Part shown: piece after piece, positions 43,774-52,583 of the stretch | Layout of the letters: every line of letters begins with the position of its first letter | How positions within the stretch are numbered: position 1 is the stretch's first letter | Assembly: GCA_016715895.1 (NCBI GenBank) | Contig: JADJXH010000004.1 | Span: 1,860,001 to 1,924,000 of the forward strand | Direction of reading: 5' to 3' | Source of the DNA: Flavobacteriales bacterium | Lineage (GTDB): Bacteria; Bacteroidota; Bacteroidia; Flavobacteriales_F; PHOS-HE28 | Length of the DNA: 64,000 nt | Program-made: the position numbers and the translations under genes | The notes under the pieces: model-generated | Told to the model about the DNA's origin: nothing | What the model saw: the letters and a program-made list of their open reading frames with translations, nothing else | The model's database searches: none

Positions 43774-44890
43774 ATGCTCCTCTACCTCACCTACAACGAC
43801 CAGCCCAGCGGTGTCTACTGGAGCCAGGTGACGGACGTGGTGGAGCACCTGAACACACTGGGCGGGCCGAAGGTGAGGTCTGGTGGCGCTGGTGAGCGGT
43901 CGCGACTTCCTCAACACCCGCCGGAAGATCAAGTCCCACAGCCCCTCGGCCTTGGTGCTGCCCATGGTGCCCGCGATGAAGCGCTGGAAGGCGAACACCG
44001 CGCTGGTGGCCTGGGTGTGCCGGCTGCTGCGGCCCACCGGCCTCATCTGCCGCGGGCCCTTCGCCACGTGGATGGCCCTGCGCATGCGCGAGCGTGGACT
44101 GACCAGGAAGGTCTGCTTCGACGGGCGCGGTGCCTATGCGGCGGAGTGGGAGGAGTACCGGATCATTGATGACGATGCCCTCATCGCCCAGTTCCGGCCC
44201 TTGGAGAATGAAGCGGTGAACGCGAGCGACTTATGCATCGCGGTGAGCCAGGCGCTGGTGGAGCATTGGCGCGAACGCTACGGGTACAGAGGCGATGCGC
44301 ATGTGGTGATCCCGTGCACGCTGGGGCGGGAGCTTGAGCGCGCAGCGGTGTCCGTGATCGAGCGAAGGGACGATGCTGTTCGCCTGGTCTACAGCGGAAG
44401 CACCGCCGGCTGGCAGTCGTTCGACCTGCTGAAGCCCCTGCTCATCCAGGTGTTGGATGCTCAGCCCAACGCCCGGGTGCTCTTCCTCAGCAGGCGCGAC
44501 GCGAACAACGGCGCCTTGGAGGCGGCTTATCCGGGTCGCGTGGAGGTGAAGTGGCTGGACCATGCCCAGGTGGCAGCGGCGCTGGCGGAGTGCGACCACG
44601 GCATGATGGTGCGTGAGAGGACCATCACCAATCGGGTGGCCAGCCCCACCAAGTTCGCGGAGTACCTGAGCAGCGGCTTGCGCGTCATCACCAACGAGGG
44701 CCTCGGTGACCTCAGTGAACTTGTGGCCAGGCACGATCTCGGGGTGGTGGTGGAGGCGGGGAAGCCTCTTCCTGCGCTGAAGCAGGTGTCGCCTGCGGAA
44801 CGCCAACGCCTGCGGGCCTTCGCGCTGCAGCACTTCACCAAGCAGGCCCACGATGCCAGCTACCGCAAGGCGCTTGAGGTACTTGGCTGA
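43774..44890 (+). CDS. Glycosyltransferase, frameshifted in the N-terminal part
   Basis: The protein begins MLLYLTYNDQPSGVYWSQV and continues to GGPKVR near 43878. The frame then changes, and the rest follows from LVALVSGRDFLNTRR to EVLG at 44890 (about 371 residues). Removing one base at about 43879 joins the parts. The C-terminal half has VRLVYSGSTAGWQSF and a region near ALAECDHGMMVRERT with NRVASPTKFAEYL, as in GT4-like transferases of polysaccharide loci. Either a sequence error or a recent pseudogene; the remainder looks intact. Confidence 0.8.
43876..43882. other. Frameshift site in the glycosyltransferase gene
   Basis: The segment around aggtctg; one extra base (t at 43879) disrupts the frame. 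Confidence 0.75.
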
Positions 44891-44894
44891 TCTG

Positions 44895-45006
44895 AACCAC
44901 AGATGGACGCAGATGGACACAGATGTGATCACTGCTCCGTCGTGTGCTGATGTTGATCCGTTCTACAACGGGCGTTATCCGTGTCCATCTGCGTTCATCT
45001 GTGGTT
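44895..45006. repeat. Imperfect inverted repeat, 26-bp arms
   Basis: Left arm 44895-44920 and right arm 44981-45006 are reverse complements at 25 of 26 positions, with a 60-bp centre. The arm is itself a near-duplication (cagatggacgcagatggacac). It lies between a GT gene and an epimerase gene and has the look of a REP or MITE-like intergenic element. Confidence 0.75.
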
Positions 45007-45077
45007 GAATGCGCGTTGGTCCGATGGACCTGCATGAGCGCCCCAACGTACCATCCAACCCTCTGTGGTCTTCCCCC

Positions 45078-45085
45078 TACTTTCG
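45078..45085 (+). promoter_or_regulatory. -7 box (tactttcg) before the epimerase
   Basis: Ends 7 nt before the ATG at 45093; supports the choice of that start. Confidence 0.4.
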
Positions 45086-45092
45086 CGGTCCC

Positions 45093-46067
45093 ATGGCGAA
45101 CCCTGCCTTCGCAACCGCTTCGGCGGGCACAAGAAAGGTCCTGATCACCGGTGGCGCGGGCTTCATCGGCTCGGCGCTCAGCAAGCACCTGCAGGAGCTG
45201 GGCCATGAGGTCTTCGTGCAGGACGACCTGAGCTTCGGGCGGCGCCACCTGGCCGGTGTGCCCGATGACCGTTTCTTCAAGGCCGACATCCGCGACCGCA
45301 AGGCCACGCAGGCCGTGTTCGACGCCACGCGCCCCAACTGGGTGCTGCACCTGGCGGCCGTGCACTTCATCCCGTACTGCAACGAGCACCCCGCCAAGGC
45401 CGCCGACATCAACATCAACGGCACCATCAGTGTGCTGGATGCGGCGGAGACGAAGGGCAGCGTGGAGCAGGTGTTCGTGGCCAGCACCGCCGCGGTGTAC
45501 CCCATCGCCGACGGCGCCATGGCCGAGGATCATGAGCTCGGGCCGATGGACATCTACGGCACCACCAAGCTGGCCACCGAGAAGCTCGCCAGCGAGTTCC
45601 ACCTGCGGACGAGGATCCCCACCCTCGTAGGCCGCTTCTTCAACGCCTTCGGTCCGAACGAGACCAACCCGCACCTCTTCCCCACGATCCAACGGCAGAT
45701 CCTGGATGGGGCGCGCATGCTGAAGCTCGGCAACCTCGATCCCAAGCGCGATTACATCCACACCGAGGACATGAGCCGTGCCATGAGCGCCCTGCTCAAC
45801 GCCGGTATCATGGGCTACGACACCTTCAACATCGGACGCGGCATCGAGTACAGCGTGCGCGAGATCGTCGAAGCCTTCGAGCGTCAGCTCGGCGAACAGC
45901 TCACCATCGAGGTGGATCCCGCCCGGGTGCGCAAGGTGGAGCGCATGCACCTGCTCGCCGATGTGCGCAAGCTGAAGCAGGCCACGGGCTGGGAGCCGAT
46001 GTGGGGCATCGATGAGGGGGTGGCCACACTCTTGCGGGAGGATGTCGATCAGATGATGAGAGGGTGA
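45093..46067 (+). CDS. NAD-dependent sugar epimerase/dehydratase
   Basis: A 324-residue extended SDR. TGGAGFIG at 19-26 binds NAD; Y155 and K159 in IYGTTKLATEK form the catalytic pair, and the Ser/Thr in VASTAAVY completes the triad. The layout is closest to GalE-type UDP-hexose 4-epimerases, but the substrate is not certain. It provides an activated sugar for this locus. The start at 45093 is chosen over 45009 because the extra 28 residues do not look like the family and a promoter box lies between. Confidence 0.88.
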   Translation: MANPAFATASAGTRKVLITGGAGFIGSALSKHLQELGHEVFVQDDLSFGRRHLAGVPDDRFFKADIRDRKATQAVFDATRPNWVLHLAAVHFIPYCNEHPAKAADININGTISVLDAAETKGSVEQVFVASTAAVYPIADGAMAEDHELGPMDIYGTTKLATEKLASEFHLRTRIPTLVGRFFNAFGPNETNPHLFPTIQRQILDGARMLKLGNLDPKRDYIHTEDMSRAMSALLNAGIMGYDTFNIGRGIEYSVREIVEAFERQLGEQLTIEVDPARVRKVERMHLLADVRKLKQATGWEPMWGIDEGVATLLREDVDQMMRG

Positions 46068-46127
46068 GATGATCAGATGATCGGATGCGCCGACGGATCT
46101 TCTCATTATCTGATCGTCTGATCATCT
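46067..46127. repeat. GATC-type hairpin
   Basis: Arms 46067-46082 and 46112-46127 match at 15 of 16 reverse-complement positions. Built of repeated tgatc/gatca units. Lies in the 75-bp gap between the epimerase and GT genes; may act as terminator-like structure or a short repeat element. Confidence 0.6.
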
Positions 46128-46142
46128 GATCGACCGATCGCC

Positions 46143-47276
46143 ATGCGTGTCGCTCTCTGCACCGACGGTGTCTTCCCCCAGGCCATGGGCGGGATGCAAC
46201 GGCATTCGCGGCTGCTGGCGGAGCACCTGGCGCGGAGCGGGAAGGTGAAGGTCACCGTGCTGCACCCGCATCCGGTGGGGATCTTCGATCCAGCACTGGG
46301 CATCGAGGAGGTTCATGTGCCCGACATCCACAGGAGCAGGCTGTACGTCCGCGAGCTCTGGCGGTATAGCGAGCGCGTGGGGAGGGAGCTGGAGCGGATC
46401 AAGCCGGACGTGATCCTGTCGCAGGGTTTCTGTGTGTGGAAGGGCATCGACCGTTTCAGCGACAGGCTGATCGTGCATCCCCACGGGCTGGAGATGTTCC
46501 AGATGCTCACCCGCAAGGAGCGCCTGCTGGGCTGGCCGTTCCGCGCGGCGTTGAAGTACATCGTTCGCCGAAGCACTGTGGTCATCAGTCTTGGAGGAAA
46601 GCTCACGGGCATCCTGCAAGGACTGGCGAGGGGCAGCGGCTGTCGTGTGGTGGTGCTCCCGAATGCTACCGACGTGCCTGTCGTCCCCGCAGCGTCGGCC
46701 GCCGGACAACCGCGAACGGACACCGGACAACCGCTCTCCCTCCTCTTCGTCGGCCGCTTCGCGTTCAACAAGGGATTGGATGTGCTGCTCACCGTGGCGC
46801 GTCGCCTGGTAGCCGAAGGGAGCACCGACCTGGTGCGCTTCCAGCTCGCCGGCGATGGGCCGCTGCTGGAGGACCTGAAGCGCGACCTGCCGCCGAACGT
46901 GGAGCTGCTCGGCCGCGTGGATGACGCGCAGCTGGACCGACTCTACGCCGACTGTGCCGCGCTGATCCTGCCCACGCGCTTCGAGGGCATGCCTACGGTG
47001 GTGCTGGAGGCCATGGCCCGCGCGAAGCCGATCATCGTGAGCGATGTGGGTGCCAGCGGCGAGCTGGTGAACCCGCACAACGGCTACCTGCTTCCCCCCG
47101 GCGACGCCGAGGCCCTGTACCAGGCGGTGGTGGCGTTCGCCGGACGCAATGCGGAGGTGCGCGCCAAGATGGGGGCGTACAGCTTTGCGCGGGTGAACGA
47201 GCTCTTCAGCTGGCCCGTGGTGGTGAAGCGCTTCGAGGCGCTCTTCGCCGAGCTGGTCAGCGGAGACCGTCAGTGA
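46143..47276 (+). CDS. Family 4 glycosyltransferase
   Basis: The 377-residue GT-B enzyme. N-terminal CTDGVFPQAMGGMQRHSRLLAEHL is the usual GT4 opening, and LIVHPHGLEMF precedes the donor domain. LLFVGRFAFNKGLDVLL, FQLAGDGPLLEDL and PTRFEGMPTVVLEAMARAKP follow. A short direct repeat of 11 bp (cggacaaccgc) lies near residue 190 and lengthens the linker between domains. The stop abuts the stop of the convergent gene through a TGATCA hexamer. Confidence 0.9.
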   Translation: MRVALCTDGVFPQAMGGMQRHSRLLAEHLARSGKVKVTVLHPHPVGIFDPALGIEEVHVPDIHRSRLYVRELWRYSERVGRELERIKPDVILSQGFCVWKGIDRFSDRLIVHPHGLEMFQMLTRKERLLGWPFRAALKYIVRRSTVVISLGGKLTGILQGLARGSGCRVVVLPNATDVPVVPAASAAGQPRTDTGQPLSLLFVGRFAFNKGLDVLLTVARRLVAEGSTDLVRFQLAGDGPLLEDLKRDLPPNVELLGRVDDAQLDRLYADCAALILPTRFEGMPTVVLEAMARAKPIIVSDVGASGELVNPHNGYLLPPGDAEALYQAVVAFAGRNAEVRAKMGAYSFARVNELFSWPVVVKRFEALFAELVSGDRQ

Positions 47277-48530
47277 TCAGCCGGTGATCGCGCGGGGTGG
47301 CACCCCCAGTTCCACGAGCATGGTGTCCATGAAGAACTTGGTGCCCCATTCGATGAGATCGCCGGGTTGGTAGGTGCCTCGCAAAGGATAGGAAGCGGGC
47401 ATCACGCCGTTCATCAGGGGTTCCTTGAACCCGCGGAGCTGGAAGTGCTTGGTGGCCTGGATCATCCGGCCCGCCCAGGCGGTGTGCGCCTCGCCGCGCT
47501 GCTCTTCGGGCAGCTTCAGGATGGCCAGGCTCAACTGGCTCATGCCGGTGATGCAGAGCTCGTTCAGGAAGCTGCCATCCGCGCGGTAGTGCGAGGGGAT
47601 GAGGTCCGGATGGCCGAAGCGCGCCCGGTCGAAGGTCGCCAACCGGTCCAGCGCACGGCGCACCGTGGCGAAGTAGCGGGCATCGCCCAGGCCGTGGCCG
47701 GCCTCCACGAGTCCCCGAAGCGTGTAGGCGATGGTGTGCAGCACGGCCAGCTCCTCGTCGAAACCCCAGTGATCGATCCATCCGTCGGGGCGCTGCTGGT
47801 CGGCCACCCAGTCGAAGTGACGGCGCGCGGCGGCGAGCATGCGCCCATTGCCGGTGACCTGACCGGCGCGCAGGAGGCCGTAGGTCGCACGGCTGTAGTA
47901 GGTGCGCACCTTGTTGCGGAAGCTGTGCGCCGGGTCGTACGGTCCGGCCGCGGTCACCTGGTCGGCCAGGAAGTCACCGGCGCCGTTCACGGCAGCGCGC
48001 AGGCGTTCCACGTCCAGCTGCCAGGCTGCAGGCGGTGTGTGCGTGGCGCAATGTTCCAGCACGGCGCTCAGGCCCAGAAGGATCTGACCCGTGTTGAAGA
48101 TGCTTGGCCGGCCGTAGTTGCGCAGCTTCTGGTGGCCGCCGGTGAAGGCGCCGTTGGGCAGCTGCTCACCGAGCAGGAAGCGCGTGCAATTCCCGATCAG
48201 CGCGTGCAGCCGCTCTTCGTCCAACCCCAGCTCCTTCGCCCGCGGGAGGGCGGCCAGGAAGGTGTTCAGCGTGTAGCCGGTGGTCTCCGGATAGGGCACG
48301 CCCACCCCGTATTGCGGGCCGATGGAGAACTTGGTGGGCAGACCCTGGCGGTCCACGGCCAGATGGGCATCCCACATCCACTGGAACCCCATCTGCAGGT
48401 GGGTGCGGGCGTCCGTCGCCTCGAAAGGCAGCGGACGTTGCGCCAGGGCGTTCAGCCGCCGCAGGTCGGGGTTGATGCGCGGACGCACCTTCATGTCGTA
48501 GTGGAAACGCAGCTTGCCGACCAGGTCCAT
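47277..48530 (-). CDS. Predicted alpha/alpha-barrel protein of the glycan locus
   Basis: The 417-residue protein has no signal peptide. Helical repeats with conserved aromatic-Gly stretches (NTFLAALPRAKELG, LPNGAFTGGHQ, FNTGQILLGLSAVLEH, PDGWIDHWGFDEELAV, PSHYRADGSF) suggest a six-hairpin (alpha/alpha)6 toroid, as in glycoside hydrolases, lyases and glucuronyl C5-epimerases. Which of these it is cannot be decided. It lies head-to-head with a deacetylase-like gene, sharing a 49-bp promoter region. Confidence 0.65.
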   Translation of the reverse strand: MDLVGKLRFHYDMKVRPRINPDLRRLNALAQRPLPFEATDARTHLQMGFQWMWDAHLAVDRQGLPTKFSIGPQYGVGVPYPETTGYTLNTFLAALPRAKELGLDEERLHALIGNCTRFLLGEQLPNGAFTGGHQKLRNYGRPSIFNTGQILLGLSAVLEHCATHTPPAAWQLDVERLRAAVNGAGDFLADQVTAAGPYDPAHSFRNKVRTYYSRATYGLLRAGQVTGNGRMLAAARRHFDWVADQQRPDGWIDHWGFDEELAVLHTIAYTLRGLVEAGHGLGDARYFATVRRALDRLATFDRARFGHPDLIPSHYRADGSFLNELCITGMSQLSLAILKLPEEQRGEAHTAWAGRMIQATKHFQLRGFKEPLMNGVMPASYPLRGTYQPGDLIEWGTKFFMDTMLVELGVPPRAITG

Positions 48531-48535
48531 GGCGG

Positions 48536-48543
48536 TAAAAGTA
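48536..48543 (-). promoter_or_regulatory. -7 box (TACTTTTA on minus)
   Basis: 5 nt before ATG 48530; one of two divergent boxes in a 49-bp intergenic region. Confidence 0.4.
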
Positions 48544-48561
48544 GGCGCGGGTCGCGCAGCG

Positions 48562-48570
48562 TTACTTTGC
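48562..48570 (+). promoter_or_regulatory. -7 box (ttactttgc) facing the deacetylase-like gene
   Basis: 9 nt before ATG 48580; the divergent partner of the box at 48536. Confidence 0.4.
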
Positions 48571-48579
48571 CGCGGCGGC

Positions 48580-49626
48580 ATGGAGCACCGGCACCTCCTC
48601 TTCACCTTCGACCACGAGCTGTTCCTGGGCCGCCGCAGCGGCACGGTGGAGCGTTGCATGATCCGTCCGGTGGACCGCGTGCTGCCCGTCCTGGAACGGC
48701 ATCGCCTGGCGATGACCTTCTTCGTGGACACCACCTTTCTGCTGGAGCTGGAGCGGCGGTCGGTCACCAACGTGCGGTGCCGGGCGGACCTGGACCGCAT
48801 CGCGCGGCAGCTGCGTGAGCTGGTGGAACGGGGGCATCATGTGTATCCGCACATCCATCCGCATTGGTACGACGCTCGCTACGATGAGGCGTGCCACGAG
48901 TGGGACCTGCAGGAGCTGGGGCGCTATCGCTTGTCCGCGCTGGACGAGCCTTCGCGCGTGGCCGTGTTCGACGGTTCGGTGGACCTGCTCCGGCGCATCC
49001 TGGCCCCGGTGGCGCCCGCCTACCGGGTGTCCGCCTACCGGGCGGGTGGCTGGTGCATCCAGCCGTTCGCCGATTTCCGCCCGCACTTCCTGCGCTGTGG
49101 CATCGACCGCGACATGAGCGTGATGGCGGGCATGCGGCGCCACAGCAATGCCGTGGACTACGACTTCACTGCGCCGCTCCCGGGTCCGGTGTACCGGTTC
49201 TCCACCGATGTGATGCGCCCCGAACCCGATGGCCCGTTCACGGAGGTGGTGATCACCAGCATCCCCAAGCGGCCGCGCGGGCTCGTGGGGGCCCTGGTGG
49301 ACAAGGTGCTCTGGCGCGTTCCCTACGGCCGGCAGATGGGCGACGGTCAGGGGGTGGCCTTCGTGGACGTGCCGGGGCCCGACGGCAGCATGGGCACGGT
49401 GGACCGGGAGATGGTGTCCATCGAGCTGCTCACCGTGATGCGCTATCGGGCGTACGCACGGTTGATCGACCGCACGCCGTTCGTGCAGTTCATCAGCCAT
49501 CCGAAGATGATCACGCGGCACAACCTGCACATGCTGGAGCGGTTGCTGGACCGGTGCGCAGCGCGGTACCGGCTGAGCTCCGACATCGAGGCCTTGGTGC
49601 CCCGCCGATCCGGTGCGACCGTCTGA
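48580..49626 (+). CDS. Polysaccharide deacetylase-like protein
   Basis: A 348-residue protein whose start LLFTFDHELFLGRR resembles the NodB TFDD motif with the metal Asp. Further along there is a HIHPHWYD stretch (the HxxxH-like metal motif of carbohydrate esterase family 4) and a VSAYRAGGWCIQPF stretch. No signal peptide is seen, so a cytosolic, precursor-level role is possible. Family fit is clear but not complete, so it may act on a nucleotide or lipid-linked sugar. The start at 48580 matches the promoter box. Confidence 0.72.
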   Translation: MEHRHLLFTFDHELFLGRRSGTVERCMIRPVDRVLPVLERHRLAMTFFVDTTFLLELERRSVTNVRCRADLDRIARQLRELVERGHHVYPHIHPHWYDARYDEACHEWDLQELGRYRLSALDEPSRVAVFDGSVDLLRRILAPVAPAYRVSAYRAGGWCIQPFADFRPHFLRCGIDRDMSVMAGMRRHSNAVDYDFTAPLPGPVYRFSTDVMRPEPDGPFTEVVITSIPKRPRGLVGALVDKVLWRVPYGRQMGDGQGVAFVDVPGPDGSMGTVDREMVSIELLTVMRYRAYARLIDRTPFVQFISHPKMITRHNLHMLERLLDRCAARYRLSSDIEALVPRRSGATV

Positions 49627-50988
49627 TCAGGGCGCCAGCAGGTCACGTTCGATGCCTGCGGCGATGTGGTCCAACAGGTGCGCGCTCAGGTCGTAGTTCG
49701 TATCCACGGTCACCGTGCGCTCGCCGGTCATCAGGCGGGGCAGCTCATGCGCCAGTTCCTCCACCCGGAGCGACACGCCCAGCCGGTCCGCTTCGATGTG
49801 GCGGCTCACCAGCCCCGCATCGCCCACGTGGATCACCGGCCGCCGCAGGTGGAACACCTCGGTGAACTTGGTGCCCAGCACATCGCGGTTCATGCTGGGG
49901 ATGAAGAGCAGCACGGCGTCGGCGGCGGCGATGCGGGGGAAGATGGCCTTGGCCGGCAGCGGGGCATGGAAGCGGATGTGGTGTTGGAGCCCCCGGGCCT
50001 CCACGAGGCGGCGGAGGTTCCCGGTGCCATGCCCGGTGATGTAGAGGTCGAGCGAGGCATCGGCGAAGGCCTCCGGTGCGGTATCGCGCAGGTGCGCGAA
50101 GGCGGCGATCACCTGGTCGAAGTAGCGGTCGGCCTCATGGGCGCCGTACATGCTGCCCGCGTAGATGAGGCGCCGCAGTGAAGGCGAAGGCTCGGGCCGC
50201 GGCGGTCCCAGTTCGTCGGGGTCGATCGCATGGCCCAGGAGCCTCACCTTGGTGGCGTGCTGCGGATAGGTGCGCGTGAGGTGCTCCACCACGGCCGGGT
50301 GCGGGGTGGTGATGCGGTCGCTGCCCGCCATGACCGCTTCCTCCAAGCGGCGCTCATAGGCCTTTCGTTCCGGGCTGAGCAGGGCCCCGCCGTAGCCGTC
50401 CTGCCAGGTCCAGGTGTCGCGCAGATCACAAACAAGGTGGATGGGCCGGCGCTGTTTCAGCAGCACGCCGAAGTACAGGAGCCGGAAGGGGGCCCCGGTG
50501 ATGAGCACATCGCGGATGCCATGGAGGTCGATGAGCGCGCAGGCCTTGTCCAGGAAGGGGCGCTTCCAGAACACGGCCTTGTCGAACCAGTTGCCTTTGA
50601 CGAGCAGCGGCAGCACCAGGTTCCACACGCGGTACATCATCTTGTCCACCAGGCGGGTCAGGGGGCGCTTGAAGAGCACGGTGGGGTAGCGCTGGGGCAG
50701 GGGATGGCAGGTGATGCCGGGCGTGGCCAGGTCATCGGTCCACGGCGAGCCCTTCAGCTCCTCCGGTCCGGCGCTGTGGATCACGTGCACGGCATGACCG
50801 CGCCGGGCCAGGGCCTTGGCGAACTTCATCCAGCGCCTGCCTCCGATGCCGCGGTAGGGCGGGAAGGTGTGAGAGACAATGAGAATGGGGGGCTTCGCCA
50901 CAGCAGTGGCTAATGTACTGGCTTGGTCCGGATGGTCATGCTGTGCAATGATGCTCGCGATCGCTGTGCATGAACCTGTGGATGCCAA
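49627..50988 (-). CDS. Family 4 glycosyltransferase
   Basis: The frame codes for up to 453 residues. ILIVSHTFPPYRGIGGRRWMKF is the GT4 opening (motif quoted in part: SHTFPPYRGIGGRR), and the C-terminal half has RRLIYAGSMYGAHEADRYF, LYITGHGTGNLRRL and the RRPVIHVG block. The extra 29 residues at the N-terminus are not typical, so a GTG start at 50901 is plausible and would give 424 residues. The gene abuts the stop of the convergent deacetylase-like gene through TGATCA. The region left of it is still high-GC. Confidence 0.85.
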   Translation of the reverse strand: MASTGSCTAIASIIAQHDHPDQASTLATAVAKPPILIVSHTFPPYRGIGGRRWMKFAKALARRGHAVHVIHSAGPEELKGSPWTDDLATPGITCHPLPQRYPTVLFKRPLTRLVDKMMYRVWNLVLPLLVKGNWFDKAVFWKRPFLDKACALIDLHGIRDVLITGAPFRLLYFGVLLKQRRPIHLVCDLRDTWTWQDGYGGALLSPERKAYERRLEEAVMAGSDRITTPHPAVVEHLTRTYPQHATKVRLLGHAIDPDELGPPRPEPSPSLRRLIYAGSMYGAHEADRYFDQVIAAFAHLRDTAPEAFADASLDLYITGHGTGNLRRLVEARGLQHHIRFHAPLPAKAIFPRIAAADAVLLFIPSMNRDVLGTKFTEVFHLRRPVIHVGDAGLVSRHIEADRLGVSLRVEELAHELPRLMTGERTVTVDTNYDLSAHLLDHIAAGIERDLLAP

Positions 50989-51064
50989 CGGATCTTCGCG
51001 AACGGATGCTTGCGCGATCAGCGGAACGCGCAGTGAGGGCGCTACCGATGGTGTTCAGTTCTCC

Positions 51065-51072
51065 TACTTTCG
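51065..51072 (+). promoter_or_regulatory. -7 box (tactttcg) of the AMP-ligase unit
   Basis: 17 nt upstream of the ATG at 51090; supports the chosen start of the ligase. Confidence 0.45.
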
Positions 51073-51089
51073 CACTGCGAACGCCAGCG

Positions 51090-52583
51090 ATGAATGTTTT
51101 CCACGCCCTTGAGACCTCGTTGAGCAGGCATCACGATCGTGCGGCCTTCTTCATCAATGGTATGACCTACACCTATTCGCAGTTCACCGAGCGCATCGAC
51201 GCGCAGCGGGCTTGGTTGCGAGCCCATCTGTCGGCCGAGGAGAAGCTGGTGGGGCTGCTGGGCCATGACGAGTTGGACACCTACGCCAGCATCATGGCCT
51301 TGTGGGCTGAAGGGAAGGCCTATTTGCCTTTGGCGCCGCACGCTCCGCCAGATCGCAACGACGGCATCATCACCAAGGCCGGGGTGCGTGTGTTGCTGTC
51401 GGCGCGAGAGCACGAGCATCCGGGTGCCTTCACATTGGTCCGCACCGATATCCTGCCCTCGGCCCCTTCGCTCGGGCCCTTTGTGCCCTCGGATGCAACG
51501 GAGCTGGCATATGTTCTCTTCACCTCCGGCACCACGGGCCAACCCAAGGGCGTGCCCATCACCCGATCCAACCTGCAGGCATTCATTGAGGCACAGGCGT
51601 GCATGGCCATCACCATCGGCCCCGACGATCGCTGCCTGCAGATGTTCGAGCTCACGTTCGACGTGTCGGTGATGTCGTACGTGCTGGCCTTGATGAACGG
51701 TGCCTGTGTGCACACCGTTCCGCAGAACGTGATCAAACCTTTGTTCATAGCCGAACTGATGGAGGGTCGGGCACTTACCTGGGCCGCTATGGTGCCATCT
51801 GTGATCACGTACCTGCGGCCCTACTTTGACGAGATGTGCTACCCTTCTCTGAAGGCCTGCGTGTTCGCCGGGGAGGCGCTGCCGCTCGAACTCACTGCGG
51901 CATGGAGCGCCTGCGCCCCCAACGCGCGCATCTTCAACGCGTACGGGCCCACTGAGCATACCATCGTGTGCACGAAGTACCTGTTCAGGCGCGAAGGTGG
52001 TAACAAGGAGCTCAACGGTATCATGGCCATCGGGGCTTCCATGGGCGACTCACGTTTGGTATTGGTGGATGAGGATCTGCGCATTCTGCCATCAGGCTCC
52101 AAAGGTGAGCTGTGTCTTTCAGGTCCCCAGCTAACATCAGGCTATTGGAACGATCCCGAGCGCACCGCCGAGGTGATGTTCACTACATCGCATGAAGGTC
52201 GGCCCACGCGCTTCTACCGTACCGGGGATCTTTGCTACATGGACGATGAGCAGGACATCATCTACTTGGGCCGCATCGATCAACAGGCGAAGATCCAGGG
52301 ATTCCGTGTGGAGCTGGGCGAGGTTGAACATTACGCGCGGGTCTTCCTGGGTAGCGTGAACGTTGCGGCCCTTGCCGTGCAGAACGAGTTCGGAACCACC
52401 GAGATAGCCCTGTGCATCGAGGGGCCGGGGCCCGTGCCCGATGATCTGATCGACCGGATGCGCACCAAGCTGCCGGCGTATATGATACCGAACCGTGTGC
52501 GTTGCGTACGGCAATTCCCCTTGGGGACCAGCGGCAAGACGGACCGCAATGCCTTGCGTACCCAGTTCATGGCCACGACGTGA
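51090..52583 (+). CDS. AMP-forming ligase, DltA-like amino-acid adenylation enzyme
   Basis: The 497-residue ANL-family enzyme. A3 TSGTTGQPKGVP binds ATP phosphates; A4 FDVSV is the form usual in amino-acid-activating domains; A5 NAYGPTEHT, A7 YRTGDL, A8 LGRIDQQAKIQGFRVELGEVE, and the A10 Lys in GTSGKTDRNAL are all present. It should adenylate a small acid, probably an amino acid, and load it onto the carrier protein at 53253. It closely resembles DltA in scale and gene context. The GNAT start overlaps the stop (TGATG). Confidence 0.9.
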   Translation: MNVFHALETSLSRHHDRAAFFINGMTYTYSQFTERIDAQRAWLRAHLSAEEKLVGLLGHDELDTYASIMALWAEGKAYLPLAPHAPPDRNDGIITKAGVRVLLSAREHEHPGAFTLVRTDILPSAPSLGPFVPSDATELAYVLFTSGTTGQPKGVPITRSNLQAFIEAQACMAITIGPDDRCLQMFELTFDVSVMSYVLALMNGACVHTVPQNVIKPLFIAELMEGRALTWAAMVPSVITYLRPYFDEMCYPSLKACVFAGEALPLELTAAWSACAPNARIFNAYGPTEHTIVCTKYLFRREGGNKELNGIMAIGASMGDSRLVLVDEDLRILPSGSKGELCLSGPQLTSGYWNDPERTAEVMFTTSHEGRPTRFYRTGDLCYMDDEQDIIYLGRIDQQAKIQGFRVELGEVEHYARVFLGSVNVAALAVQNEFGTTEIALCIEGPGPVPDDLIDRMRTKLPAYMIPNRVRCVRQFPLGTSGKTDRNALRTQFMATT

